From positions 3,912,205-3,976,204 of the forward strand of contig OX422197.1 of the NCBI GenBank assembly GCA_949130485.1: a stretch of DNA of 64,000 nt, written 5' to 3'. Positions 1 to 10,050 of this stretch are shown here, piece after piece. This stretch comes from Agelas oroides (taxonomy: Eukaryota; Porifera; Demospongiae; Agelasida; Agelasidae). The translations under genes and the position numbers were made by a program. A model generated the notes under the pieces. It was given only the letters and a program-made list of their open reading frames with translations. It did no database searches and had not been told where the DNA came from. Positions within the stretch are counted from its first letter, which is position 1. Every line of letters begins with the position of its first letter.

Positions 1-59
1 CACTAGAAGCCAAAACTGAGTTCAGAAACACGTCGTCATCAGCGTCTACAGCCACAGTG

Positions 60-775
60 ACTGAGGTACTCATTCCCTGGAAGTTCTGATGATGAGTATC
101 CGTTTCGTGCTAGAATCAAGGTGAGTGCTTGAACCGTTTGAGTTATCGTTGTTTGACAAAATGGTCTGAACAAAGAAAGAAAGAACAACAAAAATGGCAC
201 TTTTGCTACCTCACTCTTTTTTGTTTAACCCTTTTTACCCGAATGACGACTACAGTTGTCATGAATAAAGGTACATTAATTACGAATGACGACTATAGTC
301 GTCATGGCCACTATCGAGCGGTTAGCGCTGGATACCCCACGGCCACATAGTATATACTTAGTATGTGCCACAGGAAGTCGAATAAAGCATTATTAGCTGT
401 GCGGTCCTGTAGGAACTTTCCCCGGAAATCATGTTCTGTTGTACTTAGTACTGCCACAAAACATCTGGTTTCCCACGCGCTATTGGTCCTACTGAATTTG
501 TTCTCGCTAAAATAACACAATGAATCAACATAGTACAAAATCACCATTTTTTCTGTTGCTGCTCTCATAATCACATGTTTATTCTGTGCATGCGCATCGG
601 GTATAAAGGGTTAACTGTCTTCCGCGTGGCTTTTGGCCACTTATATAAATATCAGTCTTGCTGATCACAAAGGCACTCAAAGAGGAAGCCTGGGCGCTTG
701 AATAAGCTTTTAGCGTGTTTGTGGTGAACTTATTATTGCATATATTACGGCGTCGGCGCCATCCCTACACTGACA
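60..775 (+). repeat. Duplicated spacer segment, copy 1
   Basis: This segment is related to 1,640-2,825. Both copies share a 'gtgctagaat/gtgctaaaat' start, an 'aaatggcacttttgct' core, a 'cttccgcgtggcttttgg' block, 'gatcacaaaggcactc' and a 'gcgccatccctaca' end. Copy 1 is interrupted by the TTAA-flanked element at 225-614 and copy 2 by the TA-flanked element at 1,885-2,741. No coding function is apparent, and the segment may itself be part of a larger dispersed repeat. Confidence 0.75.
225..614. mobile_element. TTAA-flanked MITE, piggyBac-like
   Basis: A 390-bp insertion is bounded by TTAA on both sides. Its ends read CCCTTTTTACCCGA and, on the opposite strand, CCCTTTATACCCGA, an imperfect terminal inverted repeat. 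TTAA duplication and CCCTTT-type ends are typical of piggyBac-derived non-autonomous elements. The related segment near 1,798-1,806 lacks it and reads straight through, which confirms the insertion limits. It holds an internal 'gaatgacgact' direct repeat near 240 and 285 and no transposase. Confidence 0.75.
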
Positions 776-1045
776 AGACTTAAAAACATTAAAAATGTAA
801 AAGGATGTAGGGATGGCATGCCAAAAAGTATGCAAACAAGGTAGGAATGATATAATAGTAAAGGTAAATTTACAAAGCCTCATCCCTGCATTGTTTTTCA
901 CATTAGTTTGCAACTGTAATGTAAAAAGATGTAGGGATAGGGCTTTGTAAATTTACCTTCACTATTATCATTCCTACCTTGTTTGCATACTTTTTGGCAT
1001 GCCATCCCAACATCCTTTTACATTTTTAATGTTTTTTAAGTCTTG
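774..1045. repeat. Long fold-back (hairpin) repeat
   Basis: Two arms of about 125 bp (774-900 and 921-1,045) are near-perfect reverse complements, separated by about 20 bp. The left arm runs from 'caagacttaaaaac' to 'caaagcctcatccctgc', and the right arm mirrors it to 'aagtcttg'. Differences are a few single bases and short indels. It is probably a fold-back DNA element. If transcribed, it would give a long double-stranded RNA hairpin. Confidence 0.85.
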
Positions 1046-1639
1046 TTTCTGTACTTTTTTGATGTTAATCTCAGTTACAGTTAGACTTAAGCCTACGAAG
1101 AGTATTTCATTCTACAACCCCAGAACTTGAAACGGCATCGACAATTTAGTAGTGGTTCCAAGCATGTAATAACATTGCCAGCTAGAATCTGATGAAGGCC
1201 AACCACTCTCCGGAGCTCCGTAAAACCAATCTCCTGAATTTCGACCACATGATGACTGACCAGCTGAAGCACAGAAAATTGACAACTGACCATCATAGCA
1301 TCACTAAAGCTTTGAGTAGCTACTTTACTTAGTGTAGCTATAAGTTGGCAGCTGAATGCAGCGCTTTACCTATGTAGTGTTCATAAACCTTGCCCACTAC
1401 TACGGGAAGAGACCGTGCCAGTATGGTGCCAGCCGCATGCAGTTACTTTCGCTCGAGCTTTCGCTTGAGCACAAGTGTCGTTCCCAGACCAATGAGCATG
1501 TAATTTGGCCTGGGAACGAGATTCGTGTGCGCATGTGTACAAAATTAGAAAATGGCGTCCTTCACAACGGACAGCAACCACAGAGTGTTGTGAATGACTT
1601 TTATTGACCAGGGTGAATTTGAAGCTATGAACATGCTGA
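1046..1639. other. Spacer with no recognised gene
   Basis: No gene is recognised here. The stretch has only short open frames and a pair of 'cgttcccag'/'ctgggaacg' inverted words at about 1,480-1,520, related to the ends of the Mutator-like fold-back seen at 15,472-15,602. Confidence 0.5.
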
Positions 1640-1884
1640 GTGGTCGTAGAGCTCCGCGCTGATAAGCATCAGTTTCGTGCTAAAATGACGGTGAGTACTT
1701 AAACTGTTTGCCAGATATCGTTGTTGAACATCGTGGTCTTAACAAGAAGAAAGAAAGAATACGAAAAATGGCACTTTTGCTATCACACACTTTTGCGTTT
1801 AGCTGTCTTCCGCGTGGCTTTTGGCCACTTATATGAGTCTTGCTGATCACAAAGGCACTCAAAGAGGAAGCCTGGATGCTTAAA

Positions 1885-2741
1885 TACCGTAATCACTCTA
1901 ATAATTCGAACCATCCAATTATTCGAACACCCCCCCTTTTCCGGGAAAAATGCTTAATTTTTGTATTCCAAGCATTCGAACACCCACGTTCGAAATTATT
2001 ATTCCAATATCCGAACACCTATATAGCTACACCCCCCGGAGCTCGAACGGGGGTCGCCGAACGTCTACTAGCCTTCGACAGTCTCTGCGGAGCTAGAGCG
2101 AGGGTTACCGAACGTCTACTATACTACTACTGTCACTGCGGAGCTCAAACGGGGGTTGCCAAACGTGAACCAGCCTTAATTCGACAGTCTCTGCGGAGCT
2201 AGAGCGAGGGTTACCGAACGTCTACTATACTACTACTGTCACTGCGGAGCTCAAACGGGGGTTGCCAAACATGAACCAGCCTTAATTCGACAGTCTCTGC
2301 GGAACTCGAACGGGCGTTGCCAAACATGTACTAGCCTTCGACGGTCTCTGAGGAGCTGGAAGGGGGGTTGCCAAACGTGTACTAGCCTTCAACGGTCTCT
2401 GCGGAGCTCGAACTGGGGTTGCCAAACGTGTACTAGCCTTCGACGGTCTCTGCGGAGCTCGGACGGGGGTCGTCAAACGTGCAATAGCTTTCCACAGTCT
2501 CTGCGGAGGTCAAACGGGGGTTAGAAAATCTCTACTAGCCTTCGACAGGCCTAGTTATATTAACTACCAATGTATATAGCGTGTTTGTTTGTTACTGTTG
2601 ATCTTAGTTTCGAACAAATCCTCCAATTATTCGAACACCCCCCCTTTCCAGGAAAAAACATTAATTATTGTATTCCATAGAATTCGAACACCAGAATTGA
2701 AATTATTTAATTTTGTTCGAATTATTAGAGTGATTACGGTA
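1885..2741. mobile_element. TA-flanked MITE (Tc1/mariner-like) with internal minisatellite
   Basis: The ends form a perfect inverted repeat of 24 bp beginning CCGTAATCACTCTAAT, flanked by TA on each side (857 bp including both TAs). The related segment at 703-704 keeps the empty TA site. TA duplication suits the Tc1/mariner superfamily. The interior carries further 'ttattcgaacacccc' words near both ends and a tandem array at about 2,030-2,560. No transposase is present. Confidence 0.85.
2030..2560. repeat. Minisatellite inside the TA-flanked MITE
   Basis: About nine to ten tandem copies of a roughly 51-60-bp unit, each with 'ctctgcggagct', an 'acgggggttgccaaacg' block and 'tactagccttcgac'. 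The array lies wholly inside the element at 1,885-2,741 and probably spread with it. Confidence 0.85.
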
Positions 2742-2825
2742 AGCTTTTTGCGTGTTTGTGGTGAAGTTATACGGCTTATGCTTAAGTATTGCATATATTG
2801 CGCGTCAGCGCCATCCCTACATAGA

Positions 2826-3960
2826 GAGTCTACCGACTCTCTGATAATACATAATATTCAACAGACTATACACAGGCAGGAACACAGCTGAACACTGGCA
2901 AGCATGAGAGCTTCTGAAACATTTCAACCGAGTTTACACAGGCAACAGTAGGATAGAGTACATAAAGCAAGCATAAGAGCCACTGAAAGAATCATCAATC
3001 ACCTAAACCAATTATGGTAACAGTCTACACTCAGACCTCGAAATCTATTCCAGCCGTGTGACTACGTGACGTCATCAAATCTGGTATGAATAAGTAATGA
3101 GCTCAACGCATGGTGAACTTTTAAGCACTGCATCTCCCAGTTAGCAAGCTTACTCGAGAGAGTACTTACACTGCGTGTTGAGAGATCCGTCTACTGTAAG
3201 TTCATAGTACTGTTATCTCTGCTGGCTGCTTCTTCAGAGGCTCCTTGAAGTCTTCTTTATCAAAATCACTCTCACAGCATCCCCACTCGGAGCACCAAAG
3301 ATCTACCAAACACAATGGTGTCGAATGCATCATGACTCGCTACACGTATCCTATCCAGCAGCTAGCTCCTTGCCAGTCGTTCCGCCAGTGACAAGTATAC
3401 GGGGATTATTGAACAAAACAGGAAGTTAAAACGAAGGCACATAATACCAGCACCTACCCTATAGCTCTATAATCCACATTCAGCTGCAATCAAAATGATT
3501 CTTAGAAGCCATGCACTGCTACTGAGCTTCCGTGACAAGACACGCGAAAGTTATTAGCCTTGTAACTAGGCTCTCACCACAGCGTTTGCCCTCTGTAGCA
3601 CCTACTAACCTTTCGTAGCAGTAGTGCAGCTGAATACGAGGCTAACACGCAAGCACAAGTCGAATGCAGCATTACAGCACATACCAACCCGTGTCAAGCT
3701 TTCACAGTTTTTGCAAACACACTTGTCAGGGGCATTTTCGCCACCGCCTCTACTCTCCAACATCGAAACAAGTTCTGAAGAACCTTCGCTCGAAAATTCT
3801 ACTCTTCTGCTAACAGTAAAGCGCTGTCACAGCGTGCAGCTATTCGTATTGTAGTCGAGAAAGAGAGCTCCGCCTTCTGCTCCACCCAAATTTGAAAAAT
3901 GAATGGCTGCGTCCCTGCAGCGTTCCTGTAGCAACCACGTACGCGACGCTTCGCATTGAC
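2826..3960. other. Spacer with no recognised gene
   Basis: No gene, repeat pair or element ends are recognised in this stretch. A 76-codon open frame at 3,624-3,854 has no recognisable domain, and I do not call it a gene. Confidence 0.4.
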
Positions 3961-4026
3961 CAATCAGATTAGTATTACACTTTTTTGATACTTTACTGTC
4001 AATAAAGTGTAATACTAATCTGATTG
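3961..4026. repeat. Perfect 23-bp inverted repeat
   Basis: The word at 3,961-3,983 (caatcagattagtatt...) is repeated as an exact reverse complement at 4,004-4,026, with a 20-bp AT-rich loop. It could be a small fold-back element or the end of a larger one. Confidence 0.85.
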
Positions 4027-4078
4027 ATCGATAAGTGGTATTTCAAAATAATACTACACTTTTTATGTAAGGTTGGGC

Positions 4079-4129
4079 GGGGTAATTCGGAATGTGGGGT
4101 AATTCGGAACGTGGGGTAATTCGGAACAA
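4079..4129 (+). repeat. Three tandem 17-bp repeats
   Basis: The word GGGGTAATTCGGAAYGT occurs three times in a row with only end differences. It recalls the 'ccctaattcgggac' ends of the element at 8,076-8,998 and may be one end of a related DNA element whose partner end I cannot find. Confidence 0.8.
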
Positions 4130-4615
4130 TTTTTTCCGACTGCTCTTTGCTCCAGCAAAAAACCTGCTTTCACACTTTAAGAGTTGTGAAGTTCAAGCTT
4201 TATCCATGGCTAACAAAGGTGGCAAGTTTTAGATTTTTACCTTGTTTCCTGGCTGAACTGCCGGTACGACTACACAATTAACCGTCACCAACCAACTACT
4301 TCATAGGTCAGCAAACTTTCAAATATCTAGCAGCACAGGTAAAGGAAGGAATTACACAACAATTGATAGATTTCACCAACATCCTATGCCATTTACACAA
4401 GAGACCTGTTGGTATCTGACATCATGGGATTGTAAACAGGCACTCAGTAAAATGTAGTTAGAAACATGTTTGAGAATACCTGGTAGTTATCATTCTGTGC
4501 ATACTCTCATTATACAGTGCTACACAGCAAGAGAGTGGATTTTTTTCTAAACTTGCATCCAAAGTTCATTCCATCTATCTAACATAGAACCATGACTTAT
4601 AAGGCCTGTATTTGT

Positions 4616-4738
4616 AATAGTTATTGCATGAGCGCAAGGGCTATACGTCAAATATTGGCATCGAGCCCGAGGGCCGCAGGCCCGAGGGCGAGTGCCAATA
4701 TTATGACGTATAGCCCGCGTGCGAATGCAATAACTATT
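4616..4738. mobile_element. Palindromic MITE with GC-rich core
   Basis: Arms at 4,616-4,660 and 4,693-4,738 are imperfect reverse complements (aatagttattgcat... and ...gcaataactatt) around a core 'cccgagggccgcaggcccg'. The layout, with AT-rich arms around a repeated 'cccgagggc' core, matches the palindrome at 12,431-12,531. No coding capacity is present. Confidence 0.7.
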
Positions 4739-4865
4739 CTGTTGCATGATGACATCAGCTTGTTGCATGGCAACCCCAATTTGCGTCATTGGTTGCTAAG
4801 CTCTAACTAACCAGATCTGCAGGGACTAATTCTACCAGTGCTTTCAGATTGAGGACGACGAGAAA

Positions 4866-5270
4866 ATGGCTAGTGGTAGTCACAAACCGCTTAGTGAGTT
4901 CGCTCGTTTCCAATATAACTTTGAAACTAGTTTCGTGGTGGATGCATTGCTGGATCCAATACTGTCGCAGCTGCCCCTTCATGGTCTTGAAACAGACTGT
5001 ATTGATCCAGGAGTTTGGCACAGATTGACCCCTCGAAGCACACTTGGAAAAACTTTCCAAGAGAGATGCTTTTGTTAGGTGATGACATGAAAGAAGAAGA
5101 CGGTCAGGCTGAAAAAGAGAATATACCTTCGTCCAAGCGTATGAAGAGCGATCACTCGAAGATTCAGTTTGGGACAAAAGTTTCCACCGATGAAGAAATT
5201 GCCAAGGCTTCTAAGGGGTTTATTCGTCTTCCTCAATCTGAAAGCACTGGTAGAATTAGTCTCTGTAGTC
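4866..5270 (+). pseudogene. Possible gene or transposon exon remnant, unknown
   Basis: Two overlapping reading frames lie close together. The first starts at the ATG at 4,866 (MASGSHKPLSEFARF...) and runs 70 codons. The second is open from about 5,015 to 5,404 and holds an acidic stretch, a lysine/arginine-rich patch (SSKRMKSDHSK) and the words 'VSTDEEIAKASKGF'. The switch between frames near 5,010-5,020 suggests a frameshift or a short intron. The last motif loosely resembles the start of Crypton-derived (DUF3504-like) recombinase proteins that are common in marine invertebrates, but this is a weak recollection. It could equally be chance coding. Confidence 0.25.
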
Positions 5271-5404
5271 CGGCTTGTTGCTCATTGTTACTAAAAATAT
5301 TTTACACCAGTGCAATTATTAGTCAATTTGTGGTCAGTGCCAATATATCATATTGGCAGTGCCATATATCAAATATTGGCATAGCGGTGCCTTTGAACTT
5401 GTAA

Positions 5405-6307
5405 GGTATCATGCAACAAATGTACTTGTTGAGCTATAGAGATCGCTGTTTTTATGACGTATTGATGACATTGACAATCATCCATGACGTCGTTAACCCT
5501 TTACCCCTGATAGCGCCAGTATGCGCCCAAAAATTTCAAACGCGTTAAACCCGATAGCGCCCGTATGCACCGCCCAAGAAGACGGGGGTGCATGCACTTA
5601 CCAGCCACTCCCCAATTTGGCGTCGAATCGATACAACACTTACCGAACATCGCATTACGTACGGTAATCTTATCAAAAATATATAATTAGTGGGTGGGTC
5701 CTGTAATAACTATTGCCGGAAAAGGAAGTCAAAGTTTATACAACACCAACATAACTATGCTAATTTTCACCCTATTTTGGTTAATATCTCCATCCCTGTA
5801 AGTAGTTAAGGCTTCAAACTTGACAGAGGTAGAGTCCGTTGGTACATTCCTGAAACATAAATAATGATTCTTAACTAGAATGCAAAGTCCAGAAGGAACA
5901 ATTTTTATGCATTTATGCATGCAAGACCACATCAAATATCATTACAGCCCATAATTTCAGGTATATATAGTCCCCCCCCCTTTACATAACTGAATATCAA
6001 ATTAGAGTTCTGAACAAGCAAGTTTAGCCTGTATATGTTGCAGAAAGTACACCATACTCAAAATCTACTCTCTTGCTGTGTAGCACTGTACAGTTATTTT
6101 GGATCCAATCTTAACACACCACAAGTTGATTTCTTGGTTATCCAAATGCTGCAAAATTACCTTGGATGAAAATACTAGTCTTCAATCTAAATGGAAGACT
6201 TGTAGCACAGTTTATTTCATGAGGGTGTATATTACAATAACGAAGACACTGATGGTAGCGTGTCCAAACATAAAATCAAATTATACACAAAAGATAGAAT
6301 TACCAGC
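5405..6307. other. Spacer; possible piggyBac-like end
   Basis: At 5,493 the sequence TTAACCCTTTACCCC resembles the end of the element at 225-614, followed by two direct copies of 'gatagcgcc.gtatgc.cc' (about 5,508-5,570). I cannot find a matching right end, so this may be a truncated relative. The rest of the stretch shows nothing recognisable. Confidence 0.35.
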
Positions 6308-6629
6308 TTAAAGAGCAGCCTTAGAGTATCTGAAAAATGTGCATATTGCCTGGATTATTCCATTTTATCTGAAGATATGGCTTTCCGAAGTTAAACGCTG
6401 TCGTACTCATTGACTAAAAATAAAAATACGGGCAAAAATTTTTCAAATGGGACGTTCTTACCAGTAGAATTGGAAAGAGGAACCAAAACGCTTCAATTTG
6501 ATGTGTGTTGTGAGGCTATTCATCAAAATTTCGACTGTGGTTGCGTTCTCAAAAAAGGTTATGCAAATTTGCAATTATCAGCGAATCCAAGCAAAGAAAT
6601 TATAATACAGAAAATATGGAATTACTGGC
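6308..6629 (+). repeat. Direct repeat unit 1
   Basis: The unit starts TTAAAGAGCA and is similar to 7,648-7,895 over about 250 bp (shared words: 'tgtgcatattgc', 'gatatggctt', 'ggaaagaggaaccaaa', 'cttcaatttgatgtgtgttg'). The two units were probably adjacent before the TTAA-flanked element at 6,630-7,651 landed between them. Confidence 0.75.
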
Positions 6630-6842
6630 TTAAGGTGGCACGGTCGTCCCTCGGCGGAGGTTAACGAAAACATAAACTTGGGTTACACAGGGTTACTCCT
6701 AGTTTCAGGGTTAGGGTTTGGTTTAGGGCAATCTTGCTTTGCCTAATTTTAAAAAGGGTTTTAGTAGCTCATTAATATATTCATGAACCCCAAATTGCCA
6801 CTCGATGGACGCATCTACACGCTCACTGTAGGTAGCGTCCCA

Positions 6843-7424
6843 ACCACCAATGTATCTCAAATCAATCTATGCCAGCTTTTGTTCAAAGCTACTCTCAAAG
6901 TCAGGCTAGACTCATGTTTGTCACTACTCTTGGAATGGACAACTTTGACTGCACCAAAATGAATGCACATTTCGAAAAATTCACAGCTTGTCTACGGGAG
7001 GGGCTCATTCATGAGTGGAAGCAAGCATTACTAGCCCCACCTCTCCCCCTTATGTCGCTAAACAACTCACGGCTCTGTTCCACACACAGCCACCGTTCAG
7101 CTCCCTTGTCTGTCAGACTGTAGCACAAACGATAAATTGCGTATTCTAGTTAAAGCCCAGCCCAGCACTTGAAGCACCTGGCCACGGTCACCAACTAGAC
7201 TAGGCATACGGCCGCGAGACCTGGGCCTACTCAACAAATACAGTCTTGGCCACTGTGGCCTTTCTGCTGCTTCTAGACACAAGCTTGCTTTCACAAGCAG
7301 GCATCACGCACTACTCACAGCTACTGACACTACAGCACTCTACTAAACTCCTTCTTTTTTTTTTTTTTTTTTTTTTTCTTTTTTTTTTAAGTCGATCTAA
7401 GCTTATTTTCAAAGTTCCGACCAC
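6843..7424. repeat. Interspersed repeat, copy 1
   Basis: About 575 bp that recur at 13,353-13,912 with roughly 95 percent identity by eye. The repeat runs from 'aaccaccaatgtatctcaaa' to 'ttcaaagttccgacca' and contains a long T tract near its right end (7,350-7,389). An 84-codon frame at 6,869 differs at a few residues from its partner in copy 2, and I see no known domain. The T tract invites a SINE reading on the minus strand, but A and B boxes are only weakly matched. Its class is unknown. Confidence 0.75.
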
Positions 7425-7434
7425 CACATGAAGG

Positions 7435-7651
7435 GTGCCGCCAGGCCACATCTTAACTAACTTAATTATAAACTGATTATTGGATGGCAATGCCGACAGG
7501 AAACGGGGAAAATCCCCAATTTTACGGACCGTGAACGGTTTGAGACTCTCAAAACGGACTGTGCGCTAAAATTTTAACAAGACAAAGAAGTCTATCAGCT
7601 TGGATTCCAGGTTTGTTGACCTTAAAAATCCAGGGTACTGTGCCACCTTAA
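7435..7651 (+). repeat. Right end of the GGTGGCAC element, copy 1
   Basis: This block 'ccaggccac...ttaactaacttaattataaac' to 'gtgccacctta' is shared with 16,275-16,486, including 'gattattggatg.caatgcc' and 'tctatcagcttggattcc'. Confidence 0.8.
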
Positions 7652-7990
7652 AGAGCACCCTTGGAGCAACCGAAAAATATGCATATTGCTTGGGTTACCC
7701 TTATTTTACCTCAAGATATGGCTTCCCAAAGTTAAATGCTGTGTACCATTTTTACATAAAAAGCGGTTAAAGAGATATTACAGACAAGAATTTTTGAAAT
7801 GCACGTTCTTACCAGCAGAACTGGAAAGAGGAACCAAAGTGCTTCAATTTGATGTGTGTTGTAAGGCTATTGATCAAAATTTCGACTGTGGCTGTGACCG
7901 CTGTGCAATTTTGCGTTTGGACTCGCTACTGATGGTTGATTTCATGCAACAGTTTGGGGTCGTGAAAGACAGGGAGGTTAAACAATAAAC
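7648..7990 (+). repeat. Direct repeat unit 2
   Basis: Second unit of the pair with 6,308-6,629. Each unit encodes a short shared peptide word 'LERGTK.LQFDVCC.AI.QNFDCGC', but neither is an intact gene. Confidence 0.65.
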
Positions 7991-8075
7991 ACACAAAGCA
8001 GGTGCAGTACTTTACCATCTACATCGTTTCTCACCCACAACGACAAACCCAAGCTGACAAATTTAGTGGAAACAT

Positions 8076-8998
8076 GGTAAGGTAAGGGGCCCTAATTCGG
8101 GACACTTTTTTCAGCTTTTGCTTACCAATTAACGGCACGTCGCTAGGTAAGTAGCACAATAGAACTGTACGTATACTTTAGGCATCGTACTTTTTGCATT
8201 CCAAGTTTGATGTCCAAAGTCCGCACGATACCCCAGAACGGAGCGACTTTGTTCACGTGGTTCACATAGCAAAATTTGGGGGGGTGGTGCCTAATTCGGG
8301 ACACTTCCGTAAATTGACTGATTCCTCACAGGACTGCCTGTTCTGAGGTCCAGAGGGGTTTAAAAACATTTTCTAGCACTCATGGAAGGTTTTGACGAAG
8401 GAGTAAAGTATATAAATGTGTATAAAATAAATTCTATTGGAATCCAGTAAGAACGGTTAAAATTATGCACAAGTATGCATGTTGAAGCCCCAAAGCCTGC
8501 TGAGGAAGCAACTGACATCACCGTACAATGATTTTCTGCACTCCTTCACCAAGCACTGCACCGACAGCAAGTCTACCTGCTGCAAATTTTGCATATTTCT
8601 TTGCTACATGCAGATAGACAGTAGTATTGGGTATGCCAAACCACTCTCCTGCCAACCTAGGGCTCAACTGCTTGGTTTCCACAGCTTTCTGGGACACTGC
8701 TGCTCTTCGCTGTTTTGCCTGTACTGACTCGATAGCCTTGGTTACTATTTCACCGGCTAGATAAGCGATATTTGCGCAAAAAGCCCTCCAAATTGTTTAA
8801 CACAGGTAATTATTACGTAATTTTTATGTAATAGGTGGAGCCAGCGTTCCGAAAATCGATGCGAAGCTGCTGTAGGATATACTCTACACTTGTACTAAAC
8901 ATTGTTCAACTACAGCTGACAGCCGCCTGGAAAAACGGTGAGAAATTGGAAGTGTCCCGAATTAGGACCCGTCCCGAATTAGGGCCCCTTACCTTACC
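8076..8998. mobile_element. MITE with GGTAAGGTAAGGGGCC ends
   Basis: A 28-bp perfect terminal inverted repeat starts GGTAAGGTAAGGGGCCCT at 8,076 and ends at 8,998. Next to each end is an extra 'ctaattcgggac' word. The 923-bp element has no transposase. The target duplication is uncertain because the flanks (acat and acaa) do not match cleanly. Confidence 0.8.
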
Positions 8999-9775
8999 AC
9001 AATTTGTCAAATTGGTGTGTTCTCGCACAGCACAAACCATGGGACACCGTGTTGCAAACATGCACGCGCGCACAGACAAGAAAGAACCGAAACTCATAAC
9101 CATACAGACATGGCCTACTGACAAATATATACTCTCTGTAGCTCACCAGATGGTTGAATGTCCTAGCCCGTCGCCCTGCCGCTGTCGACAGTACAGGTTG
9201 GTTCCTACGAATACACAAGACTTGCAGCGCTGAAACAAGTTTAAACTTCGAATCGTTTTCTTCCAGACTCTAACCAGAGATAAATATATCTCTGCTCTAA
9301 CACGATCTCAAGTCGTTCCCATGGGCACGTCACTAGCGGGAGCAAAAATCCCATTAGTGAACTTTGACCTTTCGTTACATGCAGACCCTGGGGAGGCCTA
9401 GCCTCGTTCCCAGGCCCCGCCCAGCTTTCCGTCGCTTGCAGTACGTACGCGACGAAAATTGATGGTACATGTAATGAGGTGAGTATAGTATTCTAGTTCC
9501 GTGAATGTAGGGTACATGGATGATACTATCTGTAGAAATTTCATGAAAGTGACCATCTCTCTTTATGATTTGAAAGCATACAAAGTTGGCAGAACCAGTT
9601 CCCCACTGGTTCTGATGCACACTTTACACGTGACCTGAAGTGGAGAGTAAGTTCAGTTTTACTAGTAACTATTCACATAGGAGTCAATCCTAGCCTCACT
9701 GCAGGACCTGTATGAAAACCTGCAGTTTATGCAGATACAGCATTTCCGGTTGCAAAAATAAAAATTTTACCTACC
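8999..9775. other. Spacer with a Mutator-like end
   Basis: No gene is recognised. At about 9,399 the word TAGCCTCGTTCCCAGGC matches the ends of the 15,472-15,602 fold-back, so a single end of that family may survive here. Confidence 0.4.
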
Positions 9776-10050
9776 TACCTACCGGGCTCATTTTCTCTTA
9801 AAGGAGGTAAAAGACGTAGATAAGACAACCTCAATCGGTAGTTCATTCCATAGCCAGGGGGTTTCACGAAAGAAAGAGTTGAAATAGCTTGTGGTAAGAG
9901 AAAATGGAACTTGGAGGGTGTAACTGTGAGACCTTGTAGAATATGGGAGGTTACGTCTGTAGTCAACAAGAGAGTTAGGCATGAAGACCAGACCATTCAG
10001 GAGTTTATACAAGAAGCAAAGCTTCAAGGAGTACCCTATGAAGCTCGTGC
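9776..10050 (-). mobile_element. LINE 3' end (CR1/Jockey-like), 5'-truncated
   Basis: On the minus strand the frame encodes the C-terminal tail of a non-LTR retrotransposon reverse-transcriptase protein: 'LCFLYKLLNGLVFMP', then 'TRSHSYTLQVP' and 'SFFRETPWLWNELP'. This R...Y.L.VP...SFF..T..LWN.LP pattern is characteristic of CR1, L2 and Jockey-type LINEs. Only about 85 codons remain. The copy ends in a short GTAG-repeat tail (about 9,770-9,782, read on the minus strand) and is dead by truncation. The open frame continues past 10,050, but there it is antisense to the Penelope-like fragment and not LINE sequence. Confidence 0.8.

Larger units (their letters stand above)
1640..2825 (+). repeat. 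Duplicated spacer segment, copy 2
   Basis: This is the second copy of the segment at 60-775, interrupted by the TA-flanked element at 1,885-2,741. After the insertion the similarity resumes with 'agcttt.tgcgtgtttgtggtgaa' and ends in 'gcgccatccctaca'. Confidence 0.75.
6630..7651. mobile_element. TTAA-flanked element, GGTGGCAC ends
   Basis: TTAA flanks both sides (6,630-6,633 and 7,648-7,651). The ends read GGTGGCACGGT and, on the other strand, GGTGGCACAGT. TTAA duplication allows a Kolobok or piggyBac origin. The right 210 bp (7,435-7,650) recur at 16,275-16,486. A 575-bp interspersed repeat sits inside it at about 6,843-7,424. No transposase was found. Confidence 0.7.

Noticed and set aside
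6709-6740. Telomere-like 'cagggttagggtttgg' words
   Set aside because: Only one or two irregular copies occur inside a DNA element, with no (TTAGGG)n array.
7140-7424. tRNA-derived SINE on the minus strand, with a poly-A from the T tract
   Set aside because: The A- and B-box-like words are weak and the homopolymer lies at the wrong end for that orientation. I kept it as an unclassified repeat.
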